From Pseudomonas sp. AN-1 (lineage in GTDB: Bacteria; Pseudomonadota; Gammaproteobacteria; Pseudomonadales; Pseudomonadaceae), in contig NZ_CP139195.1 of NCBI RefSeq assembly GCF_034057115.1, forward strand, positions 1,922,001 through 1,986,000: a stretch of 64,000 nt of DNA, given 5' to 3'. Under the pieces are notes generated by a model. It did no database searches. It saw only the letters and a list, made by a program, of their open reading frames with translations, and had not been told where the DNA came from. Shown one piece after another: positions 29,850-39,008 of this stretch (position 1 is its first letter; each line of letters begins with the position of its first letter). A program made the position numbers and the translations under genes.

Positions 29850-30977
29850 TCAAGCACCCTGACCACCGGCGACGAAGTCCTGCCAGTCCTCGCTGGCGGC
29901 CCGGCGCCGGGCGACCAGGCGCAGGTACTCGGCGAAGCGCCGGCGATCCTCATCGTCGTCCTTGATCGCCGTGCCCACCAGGTAGCGCGCCAGATGCGCC
30001 GGGCGCAGGCGCGCCTCGCCGAAGTACCAGCAGTCGGTGGCGGCGTTGCAGGCCACGCTGATCGCCTCGGCGGTGGACAGCACGGTGCCGGGCCGCTCGA
30101 TAGCGGTGCCCTCGATGCTGCCGGCGCGCAGCTCGTGGAAGGCGGTGGCCAGCAGGGTCAGCACCTCGGGCAGCACCTCGGTGCCGATGCGCTGGGCGGC
30201 CAGCTCGCGGGCCACTTCCTCGCCGATCAGCCTGGCCTGCGCCTCGATGCCGTCGAGCGGGCGCATGGTCTCGAAGTTGAAGCGGCGCTTGAGCGCGGCG
30301 GACATCTCGTTGACCCCGCGGTCGCGCAGGTTGGCGGTGGCGATCACGTTGAAACCGGGCCGGGCGAGCAGCCAGGGCCGCTCGTCCTTCAGCTCGGGGA
30401 TGTGCAGCAGGCGCTCGGAGAGCACCGGCACCAGGCAGTCCTGCACCTCGGTGGCGCAGCGGCTGATCTCCTCGAAGCGCAGCAGGCCGCCGCCGGCCAT
30501 CGCCCGGTGCAGCGGGCCGGGCACCAGCGACGCCGGGCCGGGACCGTCGCGCAGCAGCAGCGCGTAGTTCCAGCCGTAGCGGATCTGCTCCTCGACCACC
30601 CCGGCGCCGCCCTGCACGGTGAGCGTGCTGTCGCCGCTGATCGCCGCCGCCAGCAGCTCGGAGAGCAGCGACTTGGCGGTGCCCGGCTCGCCGACCAGCA
30701 TCAGCCCGCGCTGGCCGGTCAGGGTGACGATGGCGCGCTCGACCAGCGCGTCGTTGCCGTGGATCTTGCGGGCGATACGCCGCCCGCCGACGCTGTCGCG
30801 CCCGCTGCCGAGGACGAAGGTACGCACCGCGCGCGGGCCGAGGCGCCAGCCTTCGGGGCGCGGGCCGTCATCGCACTCCAGCAGCGCGGCCAGTTCCTCG
30901 GCGTGGGCCAGTTCGGCGGGCAGCCGCTGGGCCGTTTCCGGAGTGGCTCCGGCGGTCTTGCTACCACGTGGGGGCAT
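29850..30977 (-). CDS. MoxR-type AAA+ ATPase (YehL-like)
   Basis: A 375-residue AAA+ protein with Walker A GEPGTAKS at residues 96-103, sensor-1 region FNVIATANLRDRG and arginine-finger region ALKRRFNFE. The Walker B position reads GGLLRFEEIS, so the usual aspartate is glutamate. MoxR ATPases remodel client proteins or load metals together with vWA partners. Its ATG overlaps the stop of the DUF4132 gene by one base (TGATG), putting it in the same operon. It is about the length of E. coli YehL. Confidence 0.9.
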   Translation of the reverse strand: MPPRGSKTAGATPETAQRLPAELAHAEELAALLECDDGPRPEGWRLGPRAVRTFVLGSGRDSVGGRRIARKIHGNDALVERAIVTLTGQRGLMLVGEPGTAKSLLSELLAAAISGDSTLTVQGGAGVVEEQIRYGWNYALLLRDGPGPASLVPGPLHRAMAGGGLLRFEEISRCATEVQDCLVPVLSERLLHIPELKDERPWLLARPGFNVIATANLRDRGVNEMSAALKRRFNFETMRPLDGIEAQARLIGEEVARELAAQRIGTEVLPEVLTLLATAFHELRAGSIEGTAIERPGTVLSTAEAISVACNAATDCWYFGEARLRPAHLARYLVGTAIKDDDEDRRRFAEYLRLVARRRAASEDWQDFVAGGQGA

Positions 30978-33877
30978 CAGTCACTTTCCTTGTTGGGGAC
31001 GGCCTTGGCCGCGATCGCGTTGAACTGGTCCTGGACAGCGGCCTGCAGCGAACGCGGCCACTCTTGCGGGCTCAGCTTCCACCAGCGCCCGTCATCGCCG
31101 CGCCTGCTGGTGTCGTAGACCACCACATGCTCGATGGCGACGCGGTTGTCCAGGTCCATGTAGGCCATGAAGCTGTCGTGATGCAGCTCGACGTACAGTT
31201 GTGCGGCGGGCAGATCGAGACTGTGTTCGTAGATACGGGGGCCGTCGCTGGCCTGGCCGGGACGGTAGTTCCACTTGCTGAGCAGCCCGGAGAGCGCCCC
31301 CTGGGTGATTGTCAGCGGGCACGGCGGGCGCAGCTCGTTCCCCTGCCATTGTTCGAGCGCCGGCAAGACGGCGGGAGCGTCGAGCTGCTCGACCAGCGGC
31401 TTGAGTTCGTAGTCGTCCAGGTAGCTGCGCCAGGCGGCGATCTCGTCCACGTCCGCATCCAGCGGATGCCACAGGCTGACCTGCCCTTCGGCCGGCAGCA
31501 CGACCGCCTCGTCGACCACATCCACCAGCGAAAAATCCTCGGCGATGCGGAAGCTCCGCCCGCTTTCCACCAGCCGCCAGATCAGGCTGCGGCCAACGAT
31601 GCGCAGCAGCGGATGCTGCAGGAACAAGCGCTGCCAGCGCGCCAGCGACCAGCGCTGGCCCGTCAGCAGGGCGGTCTGCAGGCGCGGCCCCTGCTGCTTG
31701 ACGACAGTCTTCAGGCCGCTCGCGGTGGTCTTCAGGCACGCGCTGGCGGCGTCCCATTCCGCGCGCAAGGACTCGTCCTTGAGCGCAGGCAGCGACTTGC
31801 TGGCCTTGCCCTTGTCGTTGATCACGCGCAGCGACAGATCGCCCTGCAGCTCGACTCGGTAGGCATGAGGGCCGACGTTCAGCACCAGCCCTTCGCCCAG
31901 GCCGAAATCCGGAGTCAGCTCGTCGAACAGCTCGGGGAGGCTCAAACCTCGCCGCCTGGCCGCCGCCCGCAGGGTGTCGAAGACGGCCTCGACCACCATG
32001 TCCTTGAGCTTGCGCGAGGCCGACAGCACCTTGAGCTGCGACAGCGCATACAGGGTATCGAGTGTGCCGAGCTGCTCGACGGCGATCACCGCACGCAGTT
32101 TCATCGACCAGCCCCAGGCGCGCACCGCGGCGGCCAGGGTGTCGACCACCCGGTCGTCGATGTTGCCGGCCACCAGCTTCAGCGCCCAGCGCTGCTTCGG
32201 GTCCCCCTTCAACGCCACCCAGATCTGCACCAGCGCCTGCGACAGGCGGGCGCGGTTCTCGGCGGAAATCTCGGCGAGCAGGCGTTCGGCCAGCGGCGGC
32301 AACTCGTCCTCGGTGGTGGCCGCCAGATACAGCAGGATGCGTGCGGCGTGCGCCGACAGCGGCGCGCACAATGCCAGGACTTCCTCCGCGTCGTAGGCCT
32401 TGATCGCGCCTCCGAAGCGCTTGAAGCGCGCTACCCGGGCCTCGAGCGCGGCCAGGTCGGGCATCGCCGCGTCGGGCATTTCCACACCCAACTCCTGCAG
32501 ACGCACCTCCACTCGGCTGGCCGAGCCGAGGTCGAGCGCGCCGCCGTCGAGCAACTGGCGCAGCAGCGGCACCACCGCGGGGTCCGGGTGGCCCAACAGG
32601 ATGTCGCGGCAGGCAAGCTGCATGTTCTTGCCGGCGATCTCCAGCCAGCCGCTGGCGGCGATTTCCGCCGGACTGAAGTCGCGCATCGCCTGGGTTGCCG
32701 CCTCGCGTAGCGCCTTCGAGCTGCTGGCAGCCAGCAGTTCGCCCAGCAGCGCCAGGTTGGCGCGGATCAGCGCCGGATCGAGCAGGGGCAGAAGAGTGGC
32801 GAGCTTAGGCGTGGAAATATCGCGCCAGCACGCCGGATTGGCCGCCAGCATGTCATTGAGCACACCGACAAAGGGCTGGAGCTCGCTCTGCTGCAGGATG
32901 CTCGGCAACAGGTGCGGCAACAGTTCGGGATATTGCGCGCGCCAGATCTGCTCGGCCAGCACCACATCGAAGTGCTTGACCCGCCAGTTTTCCAGCAGTT
33001 CGACAAAGAGCTGCGGCGCCTCCCGCACGAGGCGGTCGAACACCGCGTTGAAGTGCTCCGCCGGCGAACGCGAGGCCTGGGAGAACAGCAGCTCCGCCAG
33101 ATTCGCCCGCTGCTCGGCGTTGGTGCCCAGCTCCCAGCGCAAGGCGATCAGCCCCGGATCCTTGTGGATGTCGTCGTGGGTGTCGTGCCAGTCGTAGTAG
33201 TCCGGGTGGCGGCGCACGAAGTCGTACCAGGGCGCGAAACGCTCGGGATGGGGCAGCGCCTTGTGGCGCGAAGCCCATACGGAGGTGATGCCGCGGCACA
33301 GCTCGCTGCCCTCCTCGGCCAGTTGCAGCAGGTCGGCGTCGTCCAGCGCCTCGAGCAGCTCTGTCCACTGCGGGTGAATCCGCCCCCGCGGATCGATGTC
33401 GGCCAGCGCGAGCAGCTCCAGAGCCCAGCGCAGCAGCGCCAGCGCCTCGTCGCGGGGCATGCCGGGATAGCCCATCCACACCAGCAGGCGGGCCAGGATG
33501 AAGTTCAGGCACACCCAGAGATTGCCCGACTCCCTCTGGACGCTGGCCAGGCGGGCGCGCGCCAGTGCCTGCAGCTCGGCCGTCAATTCGGCGCTGCGCC
33601 GGGGAATGTCCTTGTTCCAGTCGCCGCGCAGCAGCCTGCCCTGCGGGACGGTCAGCCGGGCGAAAGCCAGCCAGGTATCGTGATCGCGGCGCCAAGGGGC
33701 GCCCTGCAGTTGCCCCAGTTCGTAGCTCCAGCCCACCGCGGTGCTGGACAGAAAGGCGGCGACCTCGTCTCCGCGGCCTTCCTGCAGGCGCGCGGCCAGT
33801 TCCTCGGCCAGCACGGCGGGTGGGACTTGGCTATCGAGCGAGTGCAACGGGGTGTTGCCGTGGGTACGCATGTCCAT
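30977..33877 (-). CDS. DUF4132 protein, copy C (next to the MoxR gene)
   Basis: A 966-residue soluble protein. A long helical, HEAT-like N-terminal part contains ELLAASSSKALREAATQAM. The C-terminal third carries the DUF4132 core: GLSLPELFDELTPDFGLGEG, HPLLRIVGRSLIWRLVESG, VSLWHPLDADVDE and WRSYLDDYELKPLVEQL. The family includes E. coli YehI and MolR, encoded next to yehL-yehQ, and its biochemical role is unknown. ATG 33877 has AAGGAG eight bases upstream. The open frame extends to 36187, but that part is a shadow of the next gene. It is closest in sequence to copy A. Confidence 0.87.
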   Translation of the reverse strand: MDMRTHGNTPLHSLDSQVPPAVLAEELAARLQEGRGDEVAAFLSSTAVGWSYELGQLQGAPWRRDHDTWLAFARLTVPQGRLLRGDWNKDIPRRSAELTAELQALARARLASVQRESGNLWVCLNFILARLLVWMGYPGMPRDEALALLRWALELLALADIDPRGRIHPQWTELLEALDDADLLQLAEEGSELCRGITSVWASRHKALPHPERFAPWYDFVRRHPDYYDWHDTHDDIHKDPGLIALRWELGTNAEQRANLAELLFSQASRSPAEHFNAVFDRLVREAPQLFVELLENWRVKHFDVVLAEQIWRAQYPELLPHLLPSILQQSELQPFVGVLNDMLAANPACWRDISTPKLATLLPLLDPALIRANLALLGELLAASSSKALREAATQAMRDFSPAEIAASGWLEIAGKNMQLACRDILLGHPDPAVVPLLRQLLDGGALDLGSASRVEVRLQELGVEMPDAAMPDLAALEARVARFKRFGGAIKAYDAEEVLALCAPLSAHAARILLYLAATTEDELPPLAERLLAEISAENRARLSQALVQIWVALKGDPKQRWALKLVAGNIDDRVVDTLAAAVRAWGWSMKLRAVIAVEQLGTLDTLYALSQLKVLSASRKLKDMVVEAVFDTLRAAARRRGLSLPELFDELTPDFGLGEGLVLNVGPHAYRVELQGDLSLRVINDKGKASKSLPALKDESLRAEWDAASACLKTTASGLKTVVKQQGPRLQTALLTGQRWSLARWQRLFLQHPLLRIVGRSLIWRLVESGRSFRIAEDFSLVDVVDEAVVLPAEGQVSLWHPLDADVDEIAAWRSYLDDYELKPLVEQLDAPAVLPALEQWQGNELRPPCPLTITQGALSGLLSKWNYRPGQASDGPRIYEHSLDLPAAQLYVELHHDSFMAYMDLDNRVAIEHVVVYDTSRRGDDGRWWKLSPQEWPRSLQAAVQDQFNAIAAKAVPNKESD

Positions 33878-33968
33878 GGGTGCTCCTTGCGTGGTCTGTA
33901 TGGCGCTCACGCCGCCATCTTTTGCGGATGCAGGGCTGTCGGGTAGCGAGATTCGATGCCCAAACGTT

Positions 33969-33988
33969 CCCCCTCCACACGGAGGGGG
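33969..33988. terminator. Hairpin between DUF4132 copies B and C
   Basis: CCCCCTCC (33969-33976) pairs with GGAGGGGG (33981-33988) with a 4-base loop, in the 143-base spacer between the two genes. It lacks a long T-run and may attenuate rather than stop transcription. Confidence 0.4.
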
Positions 33989-34020
33989 CGATGGATGACT
34001 CCGGCGGGCCGGAGCCTTGC

Positions 34021-37000
34021 TCATGCCAAGGCCTCCGCCTTGAGGGTTTCCGCCTGCGCCAGCAGGGTGTTGAGCAGCGCCGGGGGCAGCTCGCCCAGGC
34101 GCTGGCACCGGTAGCCGTCCGCCTCGCGCTTGTACACAGACAGCGTCTCGATCTCCACTTCCTCGTCCGGCTCGAAAAACACGCTGACGCCGCTGTGCGC
34201 GAGGGTCACCTGCCAGCGCTCGCCATCCAGGGTCCAGGTGTGGTCGTTGACCATCGCGCCATCGCCCGCCTCGCCCTTGATGTAGCCCCACTTCTCCAGC
34301 AGGCCGCCGAAACGGCCACGCTGCAGCCGACTGCCCTCGGCGCGGGTCAGCTCGCTGGCGCCCAACTCCTCCGCGCTGGCCTGGTGCACCGCCGTCTCCC
34401 ACTGGCCGATCGGCGACACCAGTTCGTAGTCCGCGAAATGCTCGGCCCAGGCGGTACGCTCGGCCTCGTCCAGCTCCAGCGGATGGGCGACATGCACCTG
34501 CGCGTCGTCCGCCAGGGTGAAGGGCTCGTCCTGCAGGTCGATCAGTTCGCCGGCCTGATCCGGGCGGAAACGTCCCAGCGGCTGGCCGTCGGCATCCTCC
34601 GCCGCCCACACCACGGCCTGGCTGACGATGGCCAGCAGCGGGTGCTCGGCGAACAGCCGGCGCCAGCTCGCCGCCGGCCAGCGGCTGCCCAGCTGCAGGG
34701 CGCGGGTCAGGCGGGCGGCCTGCTGCTTGAGCACCGGTTTGAGGTTCTTCGCCAGCGCCTTGTACTGGTTTTCCGCCAGGCTGCGCAGGTCCGGGTCCTC
34801 GCCGGCGCGGGCCTTGGGCAGGCTCTTGCTGGCCTTGCCCTTCTCGTTCACCACCACCAGGCTCAGGTCGGGACGGATGCGCACCCGGTACTGCCAGGGG
34901 CCGAGGTCGAGCTGCAGCCCGTCGCGGTCGAGACCGAAGTCCGGCACCAGTTGCTCGAGAAATTCCTCCAGGCCCATGCCCCGGCGCTCCGCCGCCTCGC
35001 TCAGGGCCTGGCGGGCGTTGGCCAGGATCGACTCGGAGAACTTGCCGCTTTCCCACAGCTCGCGCACCTGGGACACCCCGTAGCTGCCCGGCAGGCGGCA
35101 GAGCAGATGGATGGCCGCGCTGGCCTTGAGCTTGCGGACCTTCTTCCAGTCCTTGACCGCCTTGACCAGGGCATTGGCCGCACGCTCGTCGCCGTATTCG
35201 GCCAGCGGCAGCAGCAGCCAGTCGACGGCGGTGGCGCCGTTGGCGGCGATCCACTGCACGACGCACAGCAGCGCGAAATCGCTGCGCCGCCCCGCCGGCA
35301 GCCAGGCGAGGATCTGCCGGGCGCGCCGCGGCAGCGCCTCGCCGCCCTCGGCGAGAATGACCAGCAGGTGCTTCGCCAACGGCTCGCAGAGCGGCGCCAG
35401 CAGCTCGGCCAATTCCGGACTCCAGCACTTGCCCACCGCCGCCGGCACCTTGCGCCCCCCCACCTGCGCCTGCAGGGCGGCCAGATCCGCCCCGGCCCAA
35501 GGATCCAACCCGTCCAGCGGCTGCCCGGCACGCTCCAGGGCGTCCAGGCTGATGCTGCGGCTGTAGTCGTCGTGGGCCGCATCGTCGATATGCCGCAGGA
35601 TCGGCCCGGCCATCGCCGGGTCCGCCGACAGCGCCATGCCGATCAGCGCCAGCCGGCGCGCGCGGGGCGCGGCCTGCAGCAGGCCGCTGGCCTCGATGGC
35701 CTGCGGCGCGCAGCGGGCGAGCAGCGCCACCGCAGGTTCGCGCAGGGTTTTCGAACTGCCGGCGAACAGCCCGACCAGCGCCGGGCCGCAGGCCACCAGC
35801 GCCACGTCGTCGAACAGCGGCAGCAGCTTGAGCTGCGCCTTGCTCTCCAGGCTGGCGAAAGCCTCGGGAAAGGCGACCAGCGCCCGGCACACGGCGGCGG
35901 ACAATGGGCCGGAGCGGGCGCCGGAGCCGGCCGAAGCCTGGAAGCAGCGCCCGGCCATGAGCGGCACCAGGGCCAGCAACGGCGTGTCCTGGCGCCCCAG
36001 CGCGGCGATCACCGGCGGCAGGTAATAGCTGGAATGTTCCTCGACAAAACGCCGGAACAGCTCGGGCGCCTCGCCGTACAGCGTCTCGAGCAGGGCCAGC
36101 AGCCCGGCATGGCCGGCCCCACCCAGCCCGCTCAGCGCAAGGCTGAGCAGCTGCACGCGCGGTTCCGCCTCCTCGCAGGCCCGCCACAGCAGCAGCCAGC
36201 GCTCCACGCTATCCTCGCCGGCCATTAGACGCTCGGAGGAAAGAGCGCCGATGAACAGCGCCGGATAGCGCTGGCTGGCCTCGACCAGTCTGTCCCAAAC
36301 CTCGGGCAGCAACCGCTCGGCGCTCTTCGCCGGCGCGATGGCCAACTCGTGCAGGCGTTCGGCGGCACGCTCACGCAGCGACTCGTTGCACGACTCCAGC
36401 CAGGCACAGAGCGGCTCCGCCAGGGTGATGCCCCCCAGTAGTTCCCACCCCAGCTTGGCTTGCGGCGCCGGCGCGATCAGCCGGTCGATCAGCCCCTGCA
36501 GCTCGTCTTCCGCCAACTCGCTGGACAGCAATTTCATGACCGTCTTGAAGCCGTCCGAATCGACCGGCACGCGGTCGATGACCTGGCGATACCAGGCCAG
36601 CGCCTCGGGGCTTTTCAGGTTCGGATCGAACACCCCGCAGCGCTCGAAGCGGTGCTGCTCCAGCCGCAGGGCCGCCGCCGGGCACCGCTCGCAAAACAGA
36701 TCGGAACGCCACAGCAGCCGCACCTCTGCATCGGACAGGCGCTCGAGCACCTCGGCGAACCGCTCGGCCGACTCGCCCAGCACCAGGGCCAGCCCCAGGT
36801 CGCGGAAGACCTCGACCATCGGCCAGTTCCGGCCCTCCTGCAGTTGCAGCACCTCGTACAACCGCGGACTGGCGGCGAGCGCCTGCAACAGTGGCAGCAG
36901 CAACTGATGGCGCAGCGCAATGGCCCGTCGGGCGGGAAAGACATGTTCGAAGCTGCCGGCAACGCTCTGGCGATAGCCCAGCAACAGGTCGATCCAGACG

Positions 37001-37647
37001 TCTTCGCCGAGCGCTTCACGCTGCAACTGCTCGCGCACCAGGATCAGGAACAGGCGCATGCCGGCCAGAGCGCGCAAACGCTGCTCATCCCAGAACATAT
37101 CCGGCGCAGCCAGCACCTCGGCCAGGCAGGCCGGATTGGCGCCGGCACGGACCAGCCAGGCATACACGCCTTCCCAGCCCCGCACGCCCTCGGCCAACGC
37201 GCCGGCCCAATCGCGCATCGACTCGCCCAGCGCATGGACCCAGACCTGGGTATTGAGGCGTACCGGCCCGCCCCCCGCCCCGGGCAACCAATGCCGGTAG
37301 TAGTACGCGTCACCGGGAGTCACGAAAGGCGACAGCAGCACGACCAGCCGCTCCCAGCAATCGAGCCAGTGCTCCGGCGCCCGCTCGGCCAGCGCCCAGG
37401 CATACAGGCGCCTGAACCTGTCCTGGTAACGGTCGAATTCCGTCCGGGTCGGACAGAGCCTCTGCGCCAGCGCCTGGCGCCACGCCTTGGGCAACTCGGC
37501 CCCGTCTTGCCAGTACTGGCGCACCGCACCAAAGTCCAACCCCTCGCCGATGCCCTGCTGCGCATAGCTGCGCTCCAGGCGCTGCAGGAATTCGGCCTCG
37601 TCCGTGGCAGTCGCCAGTTCGTTGAAGTGATCCATATCGTTGCTCAT
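34021..37647 (-). CDS. DUF4132 protein, copy B (1208 aa)
   Basis: The largest protein of the window, soluble and mostly helical, with HEAT-like repeats and the shared LFAGSSKTLREPAVALL segment. The C-terminal DUF4132 core is recognisable but divergent: GMGLEEFLEQLVPDFGLDRDG, HPLLAIVSQAVVWAAEDADG and WAEHFADYELVSPIGQWE. It has few of the identities shared by copies A and C, so it split off earlier. The start at 37647 is chosen for the run MSNDMDHFNELATATDEAEF; ATG 37635 is an alternative. All genes around it are on the same strand. Confidence 0.85.
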   Translation of the reverse strand: MSNDMDHFNELATATDEAEFLQRLERSYAQQGIGEGLDFGAVRQYWQDGAELPKAWRQALAQRLCPTRTEFDRYQDRFRRLYAWALAERAPEHWLDCWERLVVLLSPFVTPGDAYYYRHWLPGAGGGPVRLNTQVWVHALGESMRDWAGALAEGVRGWEGVYAWLVRAGANPACLAEVLAAPDMFWDEQRLRALAGMRLFLILVREQLQREALGEDVWIDLLLGYRQSVAGSFEHVFPARRAIALRHQLLLPLLQALAASPRLYEVLQLQEGRNWPMVEVFRDLGLALVLGESAERFAEVLERLSDAEVRLLWRSDLFCERCPAAALRLEQHRFERCGVFDPNLKSPEALAWYRQVIDRVPVDSDGFKTVMKLLSSELAEDELQGLIDRLIAPAPQAKLGWELLGGITLAEPLCAWLESCNESLRERAAERLHELAIAPAKSAERLLPEVWDRLVEASQRYPALFIGALSSERLMAGEDSVERWLLLWRACEEAEPRVQLLSLALSGLGGAGHAGLLALLETLYGEAPELFRRFVEEHSSYYLPPVIAALGRQDTPLLALVPLMAGRCFQASAGSGARSGPLSAAVCRALVAFPEAFASLESKAQLKLLPLFDDVALVACGPALVGLFAGSSKTLREPAVALLARCAPQAIEASGLLQAAPRARRLALIGMALSADPAMAGPILRHIDDAAHDDYSRSISLDALERAGQPLDGLDPWAGADLAALQAQVGGRKVPAAVGKCWSPELAELLAPLCEPLAKHLLVILAEGGEALPRRARQILAWLPAGRRSDFALLCVVQWIAANGATAVDWLLLPLAEYGDERAANALVKAVKDWKKVRKLKASAAIHLLCRLPGSYGVSQVRELWESGKFSESILANARQALSEAAERRGMGLEEFLEQLVPDFGLDRDGLQLDLGPWQYRVRIRPDLSLVVVNEKGKASKSLPKARAGEDPDLRSLAENQYKALAKNLKPVLKQQAARLTRALQLGSRWPAASWRRLFAEHPLLAIVSQAVVWAAEDADGQPLGRFRPDQAGELIDLQDEPFTLADDAQVHVAHPLELDEAERTAWAEHFADYELVSPIGQWETAVHQASAEELGASELTRAEGSRLQRGRFGGLLEKWGYIKGEAGDGAMVNDHTWTLDGERWQVTLAHSGVSVFFEPDEEVEIETLSVYKREADGYRCQRLGELPPALLNTLLAQAETLKAEALA

Positions 37648-37725
37648 TCCGTTGTCGATTCGCCCGAATACTTGCTCAACGACAGGGCCGCAGCAGCACA
37701 CGGCGGCCCGGCCCTACATGACTCA

Positions 37726-38349
37726 CTACTCGTCCAGGCTCTCCAGCCAGTCCTTGACCATCTTGTCCAGCTCCGCGTAGGCCGCCACCGGCAGGTAGAT
37801 CCCCGTGTAGTCGCAATCTTCCAGGCCCTCGATCACCAACCAGCGGCCGGCAAGGTGGGCTTCGGCGAACTTGTTGAGTTCATCGGCTAGGCTCATCGAG
37901 TAAAACCCGTTGCAGTCGGCGCCCCGCAGTAGCAACTGCTGCGCCTGCCCCTGCCAGGTAAAACGCAGTTCGAGATCAGCACCGTCGCCTTCGCCGTCTT
38001 CGTCCTCTTCGTCCTCTTCGTCCTCTTCGTCACCCACATCGTCCACGCCGTCCACCTGGACGAACTCCACATTCTGCGGCTCGAACGCCCCGCCGGTCAG
38101 TTCGCAGTAGCTGTCGAACAGGACGGGGTAGATCTCCTCGGGCGAGGATTCGTACTCGTCAACGTGGGTGATGGCGATCTCAGGGAACAATTCGCACAGC
38201 ATGTCCGGTAACAAAAAGAGCATATCCATCGCCTCGAGCGACTCGCACTTGAGCTCGAGTTCGGCCACCCGCTCCGCGGCCACCGGCAATCGGTGGCGCT
38301 CGACGCACGCCATCAGTTGTTGAAACATCGTCTTGCCATCCATTTCCAT
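37726..38349 (-). CDS. Hypothetical acidic protein (207 aa) with DEE repeats
   Basis: No family recognised. It starts MEMDGKTMFQQLMACVERHR after an excellent GGAGG ribosome site and ends VAAYAELDKMVKDWLESLDE. The middle has an acidic run (GDEEDEEDEEDEDGEGDG) encoded by 9-base tandem units GTCCTCTTC at 38002-38028. Both ends match the 37-codon remnant at 39995-40108. It lies 78 bases upstream of DUF4132 copy B in the direction of transcription, so it may act with that protein. Confidence 0.75.
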   Translation of the reverse strand: MEMDGKTMFQQLMACVERHRLPVAAERVAELELKCESLEAMDMLFLLPDMLCELFPEIAITHVDEYESSPEEIYPVLFDSYCELTGGAFEPQNVEFVQVDGVDDVGDEEDEEDEEDEDGEGDGADLELRFTWQGQAQQLLLRGADCNGFYSMSLADELNKFAEAHLAGRWLVIEGLEDCDYTGIYLPVAAYAELDKMVKDWLESLDE

Positions 38350-38398
38350 CGTTTGCCTCCTTGTATTTTCGGGAACAAAGCAATCTGCAGAGCGGGCT

Positions 38399-38665
38399 TC
38401 ACGCCGCCTCAGCGCTGGCCGTCGATGCCGCCAGTGCCAGCATCTCTTCCATCGGCGTGGCGAGCAGCCGCGGGGCGAGAGGTTCGGGCTGCGGCCGCCA
38501 GGCGTTCCGATGGTCGACCCGGCGCTCGAACACACTCGCGAACATGCCACTGAGGTGGGCTTCGGCGAACGCGTTCATCGCTGCGAGCATGCTCGGCGAG
38601 TACCAACCGGTCGCTGCGCAGCAGCCTGCCGAGCGGAATGGTCAACCGGGCGAACGCCGGGCCCC
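38399..38665 (-). pseudogene. Decayed fragments of DUF4132-type and small-protein genes
   Basis: Minus-strand reading from about 38663 gives FARLTIPLGRLLRSDR, matching FARLTVPQGRLLRGDW of DUF4132 copy C. Further on, in another frame, AMNAFAEAHLSGMF resembles LNKFAEAHLAGRWL of the 207-aa protein. No start, complete domain or single open frame is present. The 38350-38669 stretch therefore holds gene debris. Confidence 0.6.
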
Positions 38666-38669
38666 CTGC

Positions 38670-38987
38670 TCAGCCCTTCAGACACCCCATGAAGTCGCCA
38701 TAGCGGGACAGGCAGCGGTAGACCTCAAGATCCCGGCCGCTGCTGCCCAGGCACTGCTGCATCTCCAGCTTGCCCTCCACCAGGGACAGCATCTTCATCG
38801 CTTCGTCGTAGTTGGCCTGGGTGATGTAACCGCCCGCGAGATTTTTCTTGACCGTTCCCCGCGCGGTATCGAGCGAGTCGTTGGTCTGGGTGAGCGCCCG
38901 TTTGCACATTTCCGGGGTGGCTCTATCTTCGCTGCCGAAGGCGGCCGTGGAGGCGGCGAGGATCAGAATGGCGAGAGTTTTTTTCAT
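38670..38987 (-). CDS. Small secreted protein (105 aa)
   Basis: The signal peptide MKKTLAILILAASTAAFGS is followed by a short helical domain with four cysteines, including MCKRALTQTNDSLDTA and QQCLGSSGRDLEVYRCLSRY. It is exported to the periplasm; family unknown. GGAGCACGAC precedes the ATG. It is 21 bases from the ankyrin-repeat gene upstream on the same strand, so the two secreted proteins are probably co-expressed. Confidence 0.75.
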   Translation of the reverse strand: MKKTLAILILAASTAAFGSEDRATPEMCKRALTQTNDSLDTARGTVKKNLAGGYITQANYDEAMKMLSLVEGKLEMQQCLGSSGRDLEVYRCLSRYGDFMGCLKG

Positions 38988-39008
38988 GTCGTGCTCCTTG
39001 GGTTGATG

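Noticed and set aside
27407-29965. Plus-strand open frame of 852 codons opposite the DUF5682-like gene
   Set aside because: Composition-driven antisense frame; the minus-strand product has family motifs and coupled overlaps with both neighbours.
33878-36187. N-terminal extension of DUF4132 copy C to a 1736-residue protein
   Set aside because: The extension runs through the whole of copy B in another frame; copy C has its own ATG with AAGGAG at 33877.
37997-38031. Short tandem repeats that might be a CRISPR array
   Set aside because: The 9-bp units have no spacers and lie in frame in a coding region; no cas genes are present.
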